From NCBI RefSeq assembly GCF_001570605.1, contig NZ_BBXG01000028.1, positions 56,187 to 120,186 of the forward strand: a stretch of 64,000 nt of DNA. The letters run 5' to 3'. The stretch is from Herbidospora cretacea. Lineage in GTDB: Bacteria > Actinomycetota > Actinomycetes > Streptosporangiales > Streptosporangiaceae. How positions within the stretch are numbered: the stretch's first letter is position 1; every line of letters starts with the position of its first letter. The notes beneath the pieces were generated by a model. It ran no database searches and had not been told where the DNA came from. It saw only the letters and a program-made list of their open reading frames with translations. This document shows positions 47,904 through 59,944 of this stretch, piece by piece. The translations under genes were made by a program, and so were the position numbers.

Positions 47904-47956
47904 GACCACTGGATCGAAGAATCATGACCACAATCACCGAGAGGACGCCTTAAGCG

Positions 47957-48316
47957 ATGGAGCTCTACGCCCCCATCCTGGTGCTCGCGGTTCTCGCGGC
48001 GGGATTCGCCGTCTTCTCCGTGAGCATCGCCCCGTTCACCGGGCCGAAGAGGTGGAACCGCGCCAAGCTCGACGCCTACGAGTGCGGTATCGACCCCACG
48101 CCGCAGCCGATCGGCGGCGGCCGGTTCCCGCTGAAGTACATGATCACAGCGATGCTCTTCATCGTCTTCGACATCGAGATCATCTTCCTCTACCCGTGGG
48201 CCGTGGCCTTCGACAAGCTCGGGGTCTTCGGTCTGGTCGAGATGGTGCTGTTCATCGTCACCGTGCTCGTGGCGTACGCCTACGTGTGGCGGCGTCGCGG
48301 ATTGGACTGGGACTAA
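47957..48316 (+). CDS. nuoA: NADH-quinone oxidoreductase subunit A
   Basis: A 119-residue three-helix membrane subunit. The loop [25 protein letters not shown] carries the conserved ECG that sits at the quinone-site gate; it is followed by [18 protein letters not shown]. First gene of a complete nuoA-N set. Its stop overlaps the nuoB start by one base. Confidence 0.96.
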   Translation: MELYAPILVLAVLAAGFAVFSVSIAPFTGPKRWNRAKLDAYECGIDPTPQPIGGGRFPLKYMITAMLFIVFDIEIIFLYPWAVAFDKLGVFGLVEMVLFIVTVLVAYAYVWRRRGLDWD

Positions 48317-48867
48317 TGGGCCTTGAAGAGAAACTGCCCAGCGGCTTCGCGCTGACCACCGTCGAGGCGCTCGCCGGGTGGGCGCGCAAGAACTCGGTGT
48401 GGCCGGCCACCTTCGGACTGGCCTGCTGCGCGATCGAGCTCATGTCCACCGGTGGCCCCAAACACGACCTGGCCCGCTTTGGCATGGAGCGCGCGTCCGC
48501 GTCGCCCCGCCAGGCCGACCTGATGATCGTGGCCGGTCGCCTCTCGCAGAAGATGGCGCCGGTGCTGCGCCAGATCTACGACCAGATGGCCGAGCCCAAG
48601 TGGGTCATCTCGATGGGCGTGTGCGCCTCGTCCGGCGGCATGTTCAACAACTACGCGGTGGTCCAGGGCGTCGACCACGTCGTGCCCGTCGACATCTACC
48701 TGCCCGGCTGCCCGCCGCGGCCCGAGATGCTCATCGACGCGATCGTCAAGCTGCACGACAAGATCCAGAACATGAAGTTCGGCGCCCACCGGGAGAAGCA
48801 GGTCGAGGAGCTCGAACTCCAGGCGCTGCGCACCCTGCCGCTCATCGACCAGGGAGGGCACAAATGA
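48316..48867 (+). CDS. nuoB: NADH-quinone oxidoreductase subunit B
   Basis: A 183-residue peripheral-arm subunit that binds the terminal [4Fe-4S] cluster N2. The ligands are Cys37, Cys38 (GLACCAIEL), Cys103 (MGVCASSGG) and Cys132 (PGCPPRPE). It hands electrons to menaquinone at the NuoB/NuoD interface. It starts one base inside the nuoA stop and overlaps nuoC (ATGA). Confidence 0.97.
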   Translation: MGLEEKLPSGFALTTVEALAGWARKNSVWPATFGLACCAIELMSTGGPKHDLARFGMERASASPRQADLMIVAGRLSQKMAPVLRQIYDQMAEPKWVISMGVCASSGGMFNNYAVVQGVDHVVPVDIYLPGCPPRPEMLIDAIVKLHDKIQNMKFGAHREKQVEELELQALRTLPLIDQGGHK

Positions 48868-49513
48868 GCGAGAACCTTCCTGAGGTTCCTGAGCAGCCGA
48901 TCGCCCGCACCGGCATGTTCGGCGCCTCCGGCACCGGCGACACCTCCGGCTACGGCGGGCTCGTCGTCCGCCGCCCGGTCCCGGTCTCCAGCCCGCGCCC
49001 CTTCGGCGGCTACTTCGACGAGATCGTCGACGGCCTCGACCACGAGGGCGTCGAGCGGGTCGTCGTCGACCGGGGCGAGCTCACCCTCCACGTCGCGCGC
49101 GAGCACCTCGTCGAGGTCATGAAGAAGCTGCGCGACGACCCCGCCCTGCGGTTCGAGCTGTCCCTGGGCGTCTCGGGGGTCCACTACCCCCACGAGACCG
49201 GGTCGGAGCTGCGCGCGGTCTACCACCTGTGCTCGATCACCCACAACCGCCGCGTGCGGGTGGAGTGCTCGACGCCCGACGACGACCGCCACATCCCGTC
49301 GACCGTCTCCGTCTACCCGACGCACAACTGGCACGAGCGGGAGACGTTCGACTTCTTCGGCATCATCTTCGACGGGCACCCCGCGCTGACCCGCATCGAG
49401 ATGCCCGACGACTGGGATGGCCACCCGCAGCGGAAGGACTACCCGCTGGGCGGCATCCCGGTCGAATACCGCGGCGCCGAGATCCCCGCGCCAGACCAGA
49501 GGAGGTCGTACGC

Positions 49514-49517
<4 letters not shown>
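48864..49517 (+). CDS. nuoC: NADH-quinone oxidoreductase subunit C
   Basis: A 217-residue 30-kDa-type subunit. The conserved signature [38 protein letters not shown] is recognised at the C terminus in two parts ([24 protein letters not shown]). An extra ~45 residues at the N terminus are Gly/Pro-rich, as in other actinomycetes. NuoC is separate from NuoD, not fused as in E. coli. Confidence 0.96.
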
Positions 49518-50826
<1,309 letters not shown>

Positions 50827-50830
<4 letters not shown>

Positions 50831-51480
50831 CCTACTCCCCGGAGGTCCGCGAGCGTCTCGAACTGGACGCCAAAGAGATCATCGGCAAGTACCCCAAGGC
50901 CCGTTCGGCGCTGCTCCCGCTGCTCCACCTGGTCCAGTCGGAGGACGGCTACGTCTCCGACGCCGGCCAGGAGTTCTGCGCCGAGATGCTGGGCCTGTCG
51001 AAGGCCGAGGTCGTGGGCGTCTCGACGTTCTACACGATGTACAAGCGCAAGCCCGCCGGTGAATACCACGTCGGCGTCTGCATCAACACCCTCTGCGCGG
51101 TGATGGGCGGCGACCAGATCTGGGAAGAGCTGAGCGAGCACGCCGGCATCGGCCACGAGGAGGCCACCGCCGACGGCAAGGTGTCGCTGGAGCGCATCGA
51201 GTGCAACGCGGCCTGCGACTTCGCCCCGGTGATGATGGTCAACTGGGAGTTCTTCGACAACCAGACGCCCGAGACGGCCAAGCAGCTCGTCGACGACCTG
51301 CGGGCGGGCAAGCCCGTCGTCCCGACGCGCGGCCCCGGCCGGCTCTGCTCGTTCAAGGAGACCTCCCGGGTGCTCGCGGGACTGCCCGACGAGCTCGCCG
51401 GTGAGGGCCCCTCGGCCGCCGGCGCCTCGCTCGAGGGCCTGCGCGTCGCCAAGGCCAACGGCTGGGAGGCCCCCAAGTGA
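50827..51480 (+). CDS. nuoE: NADH-quinone oxidoreductase subunit E
   Basis: A 217-residue subunit with a thioredoxin-like [2Fe-2S] domain (cluster N1a). The ligands are Cys85, Cys90 (CINTLC), Cys126 and Cys130 (ECNAAC). The C-terminal ~50 residues are a Gly/Pro/Ala-rich extension beyond the E. coli protein, common in actinomycetes. Coupled to nuoD and nuoF by 4-bp overlaps. Confidence 0.96.
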
Positions 51481-52763
51481 CCACGCTGACTCCGGTCCTC
51501 ACCAAGAACTGGGACCTGCCCAACTCCTTCACCCTGGAGGGCTACGGCGACTACTCCGCCGCCCGCTCCGCGCTCGGGATGGACCCCGACGCGATCATCC
51601 AGTCGGTGAAGGACTCGGGCCTGCGCGGCCGCGGCGGCGCGGGCTTCCCCACCGGCATGAAGTGGGGCTTCATCCCGCAGGGTGACGGCAAGCCCCACTA
51701 CCTCGTCGTCAACGCCGACGAGTCGGAGCCGGGGACCTGCAAGGACATCCCGCTGATGATGGCCAACCCCCACTCGCTGATCGAGGGCGTCATCATCACG
51801 GCCTACGCGATCCGGGCCAACTACGCCTTCATCTACATCCGGGGCGAGGTCGTCCACGTCATCCGGCGGGTGCAGGCGGCGGTCCGGGAGGCCTACGAGA
51901 AGGGCTACATCGGGCGCGGCATCTTCGGCAGCGGCTACGACCTGGAGATCGTCGTGCACAGCGGCGCCGGGGCGTACATCTGCGGCGAGGAGACGGCGCT
52001 GCTCGACTCGCTGGAGGGCTTCCGGGGCCAGCCCCGGCTCAAGCCGCCGTTCCCGGCCATCGCGGGCCTCTACGCCGCGCCGACGGTCGTGAACAACGTC
52101 GAGTCGATCGCCTCGGTCCCCTCGATCGTGGCCAACGGCGCCGACTGGTTCGCCGGCATGGGCACCGAGAAGTCCAAGGGCTTCGGCATCTTCTCGCTCA
52201 GCGGCCACGTCACCCGTCCTGGCCAGTACGAAGCGCCGCTGGGCATCACCCTGCGGGAACTGCTCGACATGGCGGGCGGCATCCGCGAGGGCCACCGGCT
52301 GAAGTTCTGGACGCCGGGCGGCTCCTCGACGCCGATCTTCACCGACGAGCACCTCGACGTGCCGCTCGACTTCGAGTCGGTCGGCGCCAAGGGCTCCATG
52401 CTCGGCACCCGCGCCCTGCAGATCTTCGACGAGACCACCTGCGTGGTCCGGGCGACGCTGCGCTGGACCGAGTTCTACGCCCACGAGTCGTGCGGCAAGT
52501 GCACGCCCTGCCGTGAGGGCACCTTCTGGCTCAAGCAGGTGCTCAAGCGGCTGGAGAAGGGTCAGGGCACCGAAGACGACCTGACCACGATCACCGACAT
52601 CGCGGACAACATCCTGGGCCGGTCGTTCTGCGCCCTGGGTGACGGCGCGACCAGCCCGATCTACTCCTCGGTGCAGCACTTCCGCGACGAATACCTCAAG
52701 CACTTCGAGATCGGCGGCTGCCCGTTCGATCCCGCACTCGCCACCGTGTGGGGGAGCAAGTGA
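51477..52763 (+). CDS. nuoF: NADH-quinone oxidoreductase subunit F
   Basis: A 428-residue NADH-binding subunit. The FMN/NADH site is [14 protein letters not shown] with [12 protein letters not shown], and the [4Fe-4S] cluster N3 ligands lie in [13 protein letters not shown] plus a Cys near the C terminus (GRSFCALGD). It oxidises NADH and passes electrons along NuoE/NuoG. The GTG overlaps the nuoE stop. Confidence 0.97.
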   Translation: MTTLTPVLTKNWDLPNSFTLEGYGDYSAARSALGMDPDAIIQSVKDSGLRGRGGAGFPTGMKWGFIPQGDGKPHYLVVNADESEPGTCKDIPLMMANPHSLIEGVIITAYAIRANYAFIYIRGEVVHVIRRVQAAVREAYEKGYIGRGIFGSGYDLEIVVHSGAGAYICGEETALLDSLEGFRGQPRLKPPFPAIAGLYAAPTVVNNVESIASVPSIVANGADWFAGMGTEKSKGFGIFSLSGHVTRPGQYEAPLGITLRELLDMAGGIREGHRLKFWTPGGSSTPIFTDEHLDVPLDFESVGAKGSMLGTRALQIFDETTCVVRATLRWTEFYAHESCGKCTPCREGTFWLKQVLKRLEKGQGTEDDLTTITDIADNILGRSFCALGDGATSPIYSSVQHFRDEYLKHFEIGGCPFDPALATVWGSK

Positions 52764-55147
52764 CCATCCAAGCAACCCAGCCCGAAGAGCGGGCGGTCGT
52801 CGAGATGGTCACGCTGACCATCGACGGTTTCCAGGTCAGCGTGCCGAAGGGCACCATGATCATCCGGGCGGCCGAGCTGCTGGGGATCCAGATCCCCCGC
52901 TTCTGCGACCACCCCCTGCTCGACCCGGCGGCCAACTGCCGCCAGTGTCTCGTCGACATCCCCGACGCGGGCAACGGCCGGGGCTTCCCCAAGCCGCAGC
53001 CCTCGTGCGCGATCGAGGTCGCGCAGGGCATGGTCGTGCAGAGCCAGCTCACCTCGCCGGTCGCCGAGAAGGCGCAGCGCGGCGTGATGGAGATGCTGCT
53101 CCTCAACCACCCGCTCGACTGCCCGGTCTGCGACAAGGGCGGCGAGTGCCCCCTGCAGAACCAGGCCATGTCCAACGGCCAGGGCGAGTCGCGGTTCGTC
53201 GAGCAGAAGCGCACCTTCGAGAAGCCGATCGCGCTGTCGACCGAGGTGCTGCTCGACCGTGAGCGCTGCGTGCAGTGCGCGCGCTGCCTGCGCTTCTCCG
53301 ACCAGATCGCGGGCGACCCGTTCATCGAGTTCTTCGAGCGCGGGGCCAAGGAGCAGGTGGGCGTCGCCGACGGCGAGCCGTTCCAGTCCTACTTCTCCGG
53401 CAACACCATCCAGATCTGCCCGGTGGGCGCGCTGACCGGCGCGGCCTACCGCTTCCGGTCGCGCCCGTTCGACCTGGTCTCCCAGGGCACCGCGTGCGAA
53501 CACTGCGCCTCTGGCTGCTCGCTGCGCACCGACCACCGGCGCGGCAAGGTCACCCGCCGCCTCGCCGGTGACGACCCGCAGGTCAACGAGGAGTGGAACT
53601 GCGACAAGGGCCGGTGGGCGTTCTCCTACGCCACCCAGCCCGACCGCCTGCGCACCCCGCTGGTCCGCGACGAGCACGGCGTGCTGGTCCCGGCCTCCTG
53701 GCCCGAGGCCCTCGCGGCCGTCGCCGCCGGGCTCGCGGGCCGCAAGGCCGGTGTCCTGACCGGCGGCCGGCTGACCGTCGAAGACGCCTACGCCTACAGC
53801 AAGTTCGCGCGGATCGCCCTCGGCACCAACGACATCGACATGCGGGCCCGCCCCCACTCCGCCGAGGAGGCCCAGTTCCTGGCCCACTCGGTGGCCGGCA
53901 AGGGCATCGAGATCTCCTACGCCGACCTCGAGAACGCCCCGGCCGTGCTGCTGGCCGGGTTCGAGCCCGAGGAGGAGTCGCCCATCGTCTTCCTGCGGCT
54001 GCGCAAGGCGGCCCAGAAGAAGGGGCTCAAGGTCTACGCGGTGGCGCCGTTCGCCACGCCGGGCCTGGCCAAGATGGGCGGCACGCTGATCCGCACCGTC
54101 CCCGGCGGCGAGGCCGACGCGATCGGCGAGCTGATCGACGACGGCGTCAAGCTCCCCGCGGGCACGATCATCATGGCGGGCGAGCGCCTGGCCTCGGCCA
54201 AGGGCGCCCTGTCGGCCCTGGTCCGGCTGGCCGGTTCGACCGGCGCCCGGCTGGCCTGGGTGCCGCGCCGGGCCGGTGAGCGCGGCGCCATCGAGGCGGG
54301 CGCGCTGCCGAACCTGCTCCCGATCGGCCGCCCGGTCGACGACGAGGCCGCCCGCGCCGAGGTGGCCCGGGTCTGGAACGTCGCCTCGCTGCCCGACCAG
54401 ATCGGCCTCGACACCGAGGGCATCCTGCGGGCCGCCCTCGACGAGCGGCTCGACGCGCTGGTCGTGGCGGGCGTCGACCCCTACGACCTGCCCGACCCCG
54501 AGCTCGCCCTGCGGGCCCTGGAGAACACGCCGTTCATCGTCAGCCTGGAGATCAGGGCCAGCGCCGTCACCGACCGCGCCGACGTGGTGCTGCCGGTCGC
54601 GGCGGTCGCCGAGAAGGCCGGCACGTTCGTCGACTGGGAGGGCCGTGGCCGGTCCTTCGAGGCGGCCGTGCCGCAGCCCGGCGTCATGAGCGACCTGCGC
54701 GCGGTCACCGCGATCGCCGACGCGATGGACGTCCACCTGGGTCTGCCCGACCTCGCCGCGGTCCGCCGCGAGCTGGGCTCCCTGGGCGCCTACAAGGGCG
54801 TGCGCCCGGCCGCGCCGAGCGTCACCGGCGGCACCGCCGCCGAGCCCGGCGTGGGCGAGGCCGTGCTGGCGAGCTGGCACCTGCTGCTCGACGACGGCAA
54901 GCTCCAGGACGGCGAGCCGTTCCTCGCGGGCACCGCCCGCGACGCGGTCGCGCTGCTGTCCCCGGCCACCGCCGCCGAGATCGGCGCGGTCGACAAGGTC
55001 ACCGTCAACGGCGCCACCCTGCCGCTGCGGATCGCCGACCTGCCCGACCGGGTCGTCTGGGTGCCGGCCAACTCCGGCGGTGTCTCGGTCACCCGCGACC
55101 TGCGGGCCGAGGCGGGCGACGTCGTCACGATCGGAAGTGCCTCATGA
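52760..55147 (+). CDS. nuoG: NADH-quinone oxidoreductase subunit G
   Basis: A 795-residue subunit with a string of clusters. The N-terminal [2Fe-2S] ([15 protein letters not shown]) is followed by the His-ligated and classic [4Fe-4S] sites ([13 protein letters not shown] and [16 protein letters not shown]). A molybdopterin-type domain begins with a further four-Cys motif ([10 protein letters not shown]). This extra N7-type motif is present in many bacteria with menaquinone. The GTG overlaps the nuoF stop. Confidence 0.95.
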   Translation: MTIQATQPEERAVVEMVTLTIDGFQVSVPKGTMIIRAAELLGIQIPRFCDHPLLDPAANCRQCLVDIPDAGNGRGFPKPQPSCAIEVAQGMVVQSQLTSPVAEKAQRGVMEMLLLNHPLDCPVCDKGGECPLQNQAMSNGQGESRFVEQKRTFEKPIALSTEVLLDRERCVQCARCLRFSDQIAGDPFIEFFERGAKEQVGVADGEPFQSYFSGNTIQICPVGALTGAAYRFRSRPFDLVSQGTACEHCASGCSLRTDHRRGKVTRRLAGDDPQVNEEWNCDKGRWAFSYATQPDRLRTPLVRDEHGVLVPASWPEALAAVAAGLAGRKAGVLTGGRLTVEDAYAYSKFARIALGTNDIDMRARPHSAEEAQFLAHSVAGKGIEISYADLENAPAVLLAGFEPEEESPIVFLRLRKAAQKKGLKVYAVAPFATPGLAKMGGTLIRTVPGGEADAIGELIDDGVKLPAGTIIMAGERLASAKGALSALVRLAGSTGARLAWVPRRAGERGAIEAGALPNLLPIGRPVDDEAARAEVARVWNVASLPDQIGLDTEGILRAALDERLDALVVAGVDPYDLPDPELALRALENTPFIVSLEIRASAVTDRADVVLPVAAVAEKAGTFVDWEGRGRSFEAAVPQPGVMSDLRAVTAIADAMDVHLGLPDLAAVRRELGSLGAYKGVRPAAPSVTGGTAAEPGVGEAVLASWHLLLDDGKLQDGEPFLAGTARDAVALLSPATAAEIGAVDKVTVNGATLPLRIADLPDRVVWVPANSGGVSVTRDLRAEAGDVVTIGSAS

Positions 55148-56484
55148 AGTTCCTGGCGAGCCCGACGAGCCCCGGCCCGTCGCTGTCCGACTTCGGCCAC
55201 GATCCGGTGTGGATCAGCATCATCAAGGCCGTCTTCCTCTTCGTCTTCCTGATGCTGGGCGTGCTGTTCGGCGTGTGGACCGAGCGCAAGCTCATCTCGC
55301 GCATGCAGCACCGCTACGGTCCCAACCGGGCCGGCAAGTTCGGTCTTCTTCAGACCGTCGCCGACGGCCTGAAGATGGGGCTCAAGGAAGACCTGATGCC
55401 CCGCAAGGTCGACAAGGTCATCTTCTTCCTGGCGCCGGTGATCATCTCGGTGCCGGCGTTCCTGGCCTTCTCGGTCATGCCGTTCGGCCCGGTGGTCTCG
55501 ATGTTCGGGGTCAAGACCCCGCTCCAGCTCACCGACCTGCCGGTGGCGGTGCTGCTGATCCTGGCGATGTCCTCGATCGGCGTCTACGGCATCGTGCTGG
55601 CTGGCTGGTCGTCCAAGTCGCCCTACGCGATCCTCGGCGGTCTGCGCTCCTCGGCCCAGGTGGTCTCCTACGAGATCGCGATGGGCCTGTCGTTCGTGGC
55701 GGTCTTCCTGTACGCCGGGACGCTCTCCACCTCGGAGATCGTCGCCAAGCAGGCCGACGGCGGCACCTTCACGCTGGGCGGGATCGACATCCCCCTGCCG
55801 AGCTGGTACGCCATCCTGCTGATCCCGTCGTTCCTGATCTACATGCTGACGATGTTCGGCGAGACCAACCGCGTGCCCTTCGACCTCCCCGAGGGCGAGG
55901 GCGAGCTCGTGGCGGGCTACCACACCGAATACAGCTCCTCGCTGAAGTTCGCGATGTTCCAGCTCGCCGAGTACGTGAACGTGTTCACCGTCTCCGGCGT
56001 GGCGATCACCCTGTTCCTCGGCGGCTGGCGGGCCCCCTGGCCCATCTCGCTGTGGGACGGCGCGAACGTCGGCTGGCTGCCGATGCTCTGGTTCTTCACC
56101 AAGCTCGTGCTGCTGTTCTGCTTCTTCGTGTGGGTCCGCGCCTCGCTGCCGCGCGTCCGCTACGACCAGCTGATGCACTTCGGCTGGAAGGTCCTGATCC
56201 CGCTGAACCTGGCCTGGATCCTGCTGGTCGCCACCTTCCGCGCGCTGCGCGTCGACAACAGCCCCGCGGTCATCGCCCTGATGGCGATCGTGGTGGTCGG
56301 CGCACTCGCGGTCTTCTTCCGCTTCGACACCGTGCAGCAGCGCCGCCGCGAGGCCCGCGCCGAGCAGGTCGAAGAGGAGTACGAGCAGCTCCGCGAGGAG
56401 CCCACCGCCGGTGGATTCCCGGTCCCGCCGCTGGATCTGCCGCACTACCACGGGGCGAATCGCAAGGAGGTCCCCAGTGCCTAG
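55144..56484 (+). CDS. nuoH: NADH-quinone oxidoreductase subunit H
   Basis: A 446-residue membrane subunit linking the arms and forming part of the quinone chamber. Family motifs are [24 protein letters not shown] (residues about 47-65) and [24 protein letters not shown]. It has eight helices and a charged C-terminal extension of about 60 residues. It overlaps nuoI by 8 bp. Confidence 0.97.
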   Translation: MKFLASPTSPGPSLSDFGHDPVWISIIKAVFLFVFLMLGVLFGVWTERKLISRMQHRYGPNRAGKFGLLQTVADGLKMGLKEDLMPRKVDKVIFFLAPVIISVPAFLAFSVMPFGPVVSMFGVKTPLQLTDLPVAVLLILAMSSIGVYGIVLAGWSSKSPYAILGGLRSSAQVVSYEIAMGLSFVAVFLYAGTLSTSEIVAKQADGGTFTLGGIDIPLPSWYAILLIPSFLIYMLTMFGETNRVPFDLPEGEGELVAGYHTEYSSSLKFAMFQLAEYVNVFTVSGVAITLFLGGWRAPWPISLWDGANVGWLPMLWFFTKLVLLFCFFVWVRASLPRVRYDQLMHFGWKVLIPLNLAWILLVATFRALRVDNSPAVIALMAIVVVGALAVFFRFDTVQQRRREARAEQVEEEYEQLREEPTAGGFPVPPLDLPHYHGANRKEVPSA

Positions 56485-56992
56485 TTTCGACTGGCTGAAC
56501 CCCGTCAAGGGGTTCGGCGTCACCTTCCACCACATGTTCAAGAAGCCGGTCACGGTGAACTACCCGGAGGAGAAGCGGCCCACCGCGCCGCGTTTCCACG
56601 GGCGTCACCAGCTCAACCGGTGGCCCGACGGCCTGGAGAAGTGCGTCGGCTGCGAACTGTGCGCGTGGGCCTGTCCCGCTGACGCGATCTTCGTGGAGGG
56701 CGCGGACAACACCGACGAGGAGCGGATGTCTCCCGGTGAGCGTTACGGCCGGACGTACCAGATCAACTACGCGCGCTGCATCCTGTGCGGCCTGTGCATC
56801 GAGGCGTGCCCCACGCGGGCGCTCACGATGACCAACGAGTACGAACTGGCCGACTCCAGCCGCGAGGCGCTCATCTACACCAAGGAGATGCTGCTCGCCC
56901 CGCTCACCGCAGGGATGGAGCAGCCGCCCCACCCGATGCGCCTGGGGGAGACCGAAGAGGACTACTACCGACTGGGACGCGACAATGGGTGA
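56477..56992 (+). CDS. nuoI: NADH-quinone oxidoreductase subunit I
   Basis: A 171-residue ferredoxin-like subunit with two [4Fe-4S] clusters (N6a, N6b). The ligand sets are [12 protein letters not shown] (Cys56, 59, 62, 66) and [12 protein letters not shown] (Cys101, 104, 107, 111). The GTG start has an ideal AAGGAGG 6 nt upstream, inside the end of nuoH. Confidence 0.97.
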   Translation: MPSFDWLNPVKGFGVTFHHMFKKPVTVNYPEEKRPTAPRFHGRHQLNRWPDGLEKCVGCELCAWACPADAIFVEGADNTDEERMSPGERYGRTYQINYARCILCGLCIEACPTRALTMTNEYELADSSREALIYTKEMLLAPLTAGMEQPPHPMRLGETEEDYYRLGRDNG

Positions 56993-57737
56993 GACCATCA
57001 CGTTCTGGGTGCTCGCCGTCGTCTCGGTCAGCGCGGCACTCGGGCTCATCTTCAGCCGCAGAGCGGTCTACTGCGCCCTCATGCTCGGTGTGGTCATGCT
57101 CTCGCTGGCGGTCCTCTACGCCGTCCAGGACGCGCCGTTCCTCGCCGCCGTGCAGATCATCGTCTACACCGGCGCCGTGATGATGCTGTTCCTGTTCGTG
57201 CTGATGCTGGTCGGCGTCGACTCGTCCGACTCGCTCGTCGAGACGATCAGGGGCCAGCGCTTCTGGGCGGTCATCGTCGGGCTCGGCTTCGCCGCCCTGG
57301 TGGCGCTGGGCGTCGGCAACGTGGTGTTCGCCCCGTCCACCGGCCTCGGCGCGGTGAACGCGGCGGGCAACGTGCCGTCGCTGGCCGAGCTGATCTTCAC
57401 CCGCTACGTGTTCGCCTTCGAGGTCACCTCGGCGCTGCTGATCACCGCCGCGCTGGGCGCGATGGTGCTGGCCCACCGCGAGCGGCTCGAACAGCGCGCC
57501 TCCCAGCGGGAACTGTCCCGCGAACGCTTCGTCAAGTACGGCGAGGAGGGCCTCGACCCCTCCCCGCTCCCCGGCCCCGGCACCTACGCCCGCGCCAACG
57601 CGATCGACATGCCCGCGCTGCTGCCCGACGGCAAGATCTCCAAGCTGTCGGTCAACCGCTACATCGCCAGGTACGAGGCCGAAGAGGGCACCATCGACCC
57701 GAAGGTGGCCGAGATCCTGGAAGGTGACGGCAAGTGA
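56985..57737 (+). CDS. nuoJ: NADH-quinone oxidoreductase subunit J
   Basis: A 250-residue membrane subunit with five helices. The conserved helix 3 motif [22 protein letters not shown] contains the pi-bulge region seen in complex I structures. A hydrophilic C-terminal extension of about 80 residues is longer than in E. coli (184 residues). It overlaps nuoI by 8 bp and nuoK by 4 bp. Confidence 0.95.
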   Translation: MGETITFWVLAVVSVSAALGLIFSRRAVYCALMLGVVMLSLAVLYAVQDAPFLAAVQIIVYTGAVMMLFLFVLMLVGVDSSDSLVETIRGQRFWAVIVGLGFAALVALGVGNVVFAPSTGLGAVNAAGNVPSLAELIFTRYVFAFEVTSALLITAALGAMVLAHRERLEQRASQRELSRERFVKYGEEGLDPSPLPGPGTYARANAIDMPALLPDGKISKLSVNRYIARYEAEEGTIDPKVAEILEGDGK

Positions 57738-58030
57738 CCACCCACTACCTCGTGCTCAGCGCGCTGCTGTTCGCGATCGGCGGGATCGGCGTCCTCGTCC
57801 GGCGCAACGCCATCGTCGTGTTCATGTGCGTGGAGCTCATGCTCAACGCGTGCAACCTGGCGTTCGTCACCTTCGCCCGCCAGCACGGCAACATCGACGG
57901 CCAGGTCATCGCCTTCTTCGTGATGATCGTGGCCGCCGCCGAGGTCGTCATCGGCCTGGCCATCATCGTGACGATCTTCCGAACCCGCAGGTCCGCGTCG
58001 GTCGACGACGCCAGCCTGCTGAAGTACTAA
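57734..58030 (+). CDS. nuoK: NADH-quinone oxidoreductase subunit K
   Basis: A 98-residue three-helix subunit. The two buried glutamates of the proton path lie in [16 protein letters not shown] and [12 protein letters not shown]. The size is normal for the family. The GTG start overlaps the nuoJ stop. Confidence 0.96.
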   Translation: MTTHYLVLSALLFAIGGIGVLVRRNAIVVFMCVELMLNACNLAFVTFARQHGNIDGQVIAFFVMIVAAAEVVIGLAIIVTIFRTRRSASVDDASLLKY

Positions 58031-58039
58031 GAGGCGGCC

Positions 58040-59944
58040 GTGGAACCCGTAGAGATCCTGTCGCACGCCGGGGGCGGTGCGATCAGCCTGGCCTGGCTGA
58101 TGATCGCGCTTCCGCTCGCCGGCGCGGCGATTCTCCTTATCGGTGGCCGCGCCACGAACAAGTGGGGCCACCTTCTCGCAGTGCTCATGTCGGTCGGCGC
58201 CTTCGTGGTGGCGGCCCTGGCGTTCTTCCAGCTGATCGGGCTCGACCCCGCGCAGCGCCGCCAGTCGGTCGGCCTCTGGGAGTTCATCCCGGGCGTGGCG
58301 AACATCGGACTGCTGATCGACCCCCTGTCGATCTCCTTCTGCCTGCTGATCACGTTCGTCGGCTCGCTGATCCACATCTACTCCATCGGCTACATGTCGC
58401 ACGACCCGGACAGGCGGCGCTTCTTCGCCTACCTGAACCTGTTCGTCGCGGCGATGCTGCTGCTGGTGCTGGCCGACAACTACGTCGCCCTGTTCATCGG
58501 CTGGGAGGGCGTGGGTCTCGCGTCCTACCTGCTGATCGGGTTCTGGCAGTACAAGCCGTCGGCGGCGGTGGCCGCGAAGAAGGCGTTCGTGGTCAACCGG
58601 GTCGGTGACTTCGGCCTGCTGGTCGCGATGTTCCTGATCTTCGCCCAGTTCGGCTCGCTCCAGTTCGCCGAGGTCTTCCCGGCCGCCGGGCAGGCCTCGC
58701 AGGGTGTGTCGACCGCGATCGGCCTGCTGCTCCTGCTCGGCGCGTGCGGCAAGTCGGCGCAGCTCCCGCTCCAGTCGTGGCTTCTCGACGCGATGGAGGG
58801 CCCGACCCCGGTCTCGGCCCTCATCCACGCCGCGACGATGGTCACCGCCGGGGTCTACCTGGTGGTCCGCTCCGGCGCCGCGTTCTTCCCCGAGGGCAGC
58901 ACGGCCGCGCTGGTCGTGACGATCGTCGGTGTGGCCACGCTGCTGGCCGGTGCGATCATCGGTACCGCCAAGGACGACATCAAGAAGGGCCTGGCCGGCT
59001 CGACGATGTCGCAGATCGGCTACATGATGCTCGCCGCGGGCATCGGCCCGGCCGGTTACGCCTTCGCGATCGCCCACCTGATCTCCCACGGCTTCTTCAA
59101 GGCCGACCTGTTCCTCGGCGCCGGCTCGGTCATGCACGCCATGAACGACGAGGTCGACATGCGGCGGTACGGCGGCCTGCGCAAGCTGCTGCCGATCACC
59201 TTCGTGACCTTCTTCATCGGCTACCTGGCGATCATCGGCTTCCCGCTGCTGTCCGGTTACTTCACCAAGGACGGCATCATCGAGTCGGTCATGCACCACA
59301 GCGCGATCCTCGGCTGGCTCGCCGTCGTGGGCGCCGGCATCACCGGCTTCTACATGACCCGCATGGTGGTGATGACCTTCTTCGGCCCGAAGCGCTGGGA
59401 CGAGAAGGCCCACCCCCACGAGTCGCCGGCCGTGATGACCTGGCCACTGATCATCCTGTCGGTCTTCTCGATCGGCCTGGGCGCCTACCTGGTTCTCAGC
59501 AACCGCCTGCTGCTCTTCCTGGCCCCGGCCGTCGGGCAGCCCGAGGAACTGCCGCACTTCGCGCCGTTCGCGGTGACCGGCCTGGCCACCCTGGCCCTGG
59601 TCGCCGTCGGCGCCGCGATCGCGATCGTCAAGTACGGCCGCTCCGAGGTGCCCGTCGTGCAGCCGCGCGGCTCGTTCCTCACTGTCTTCGCCCGTCGTGA
59701 CCTCTACGGCGACGCCCTCAACGAGGCGCTGTTCATGCGCCCCGGCCAGTGGCTCACCCGCCTGGCGGTCTTCTTCGACAACCGGGGCATCGACGGCGTG
59801 GTCAACGGCCTGGCCGCCGGTGTCGGCGGATCGTCCGGCAGGCTGCGGAAGATCCAGACCGGTTACGTCCGGTCGTACGCCCTGTCGATATTCGTCGGCG
59901 CCGCCGTGCTGGCCGGCGCCTGGTTCGTGGTTGGGACCCTGTGA
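58040..59944 (+). CDS. nuoL: NADH-quinone oxidoreductase subunit L
   Basis: A 634-residue antiporter-like proton pump. Conserved parts are the [18 protein letters not shown] helix, the [29 protein letters not shown] loop (here [15 protein letters not shown]) and a long lateral helix at the C terminus. It starts at a GTG 9 bp after nuoK and overlaps nuoM by one base. Confidence 0.96.
   Translation: MEPVEILSHAGGGAISLAWLMIALPLAGAAILLIGGRATNKWGHLLAVLMSVGAFVVAALAFFQLIGLDPAQRRQSVGLWEFIPGVANIGLLIDPLSISFCLLITFVGSLIHIYSIGYMSHDPDRRRFFAYLNLFVAAMLLLVLADNYVALFIGWEGVGLASYLLIGFWQYKPSAAVAAKKAFVVNRVGDFGLLVAMFLIFAQFGSLQFAEVFPAAGQASQGVSTAIGLLLLLGACGKSAQLPLQSWLLDAMEGPTPVSALIHAATMVTAGVYLVVRSGAAFFPEGSTAALVVTIVGVATLLAGAIIGTAKDDIKKGLAGSTMSQIGYMMLAAGIGPAGYAFAIAHLISHGFFKADLFLGAGSVMHAMNDEVDMRRYGGLRKLLPITFVTFFIGYLAIIGFPLLSGYFTKDGIIESVMHHSAILGWLAVVGAGITGFYMTRMVVMTFFGPKRWDEKAHPHESPAVMTWPLIILSVFSIGLGAYLVLSNRLLLFLAPAVGQPEELPHFAPFAVTGLATLALVAVGAAIAIVKYGRSEVPVVQPRGSFLTVFARRDLYGDALNEALFMRPGQWLTRLAVFFDNRGIDGVVNGLAAGVGGSSGRLRKIQTGYVRSYALSIFVGAAVLAGAWFVVGTL

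Noticed and set aside
52661..54880. 739-codon open frame antisense to nuoG
   Set aside because: It is a mirror of nuoG codons with no recognisable domain. The same applies to antisense frames at 19801-21132, 31852-33828, 39445-41202, 51030-52775, 57659-59557 and 61215-63611.
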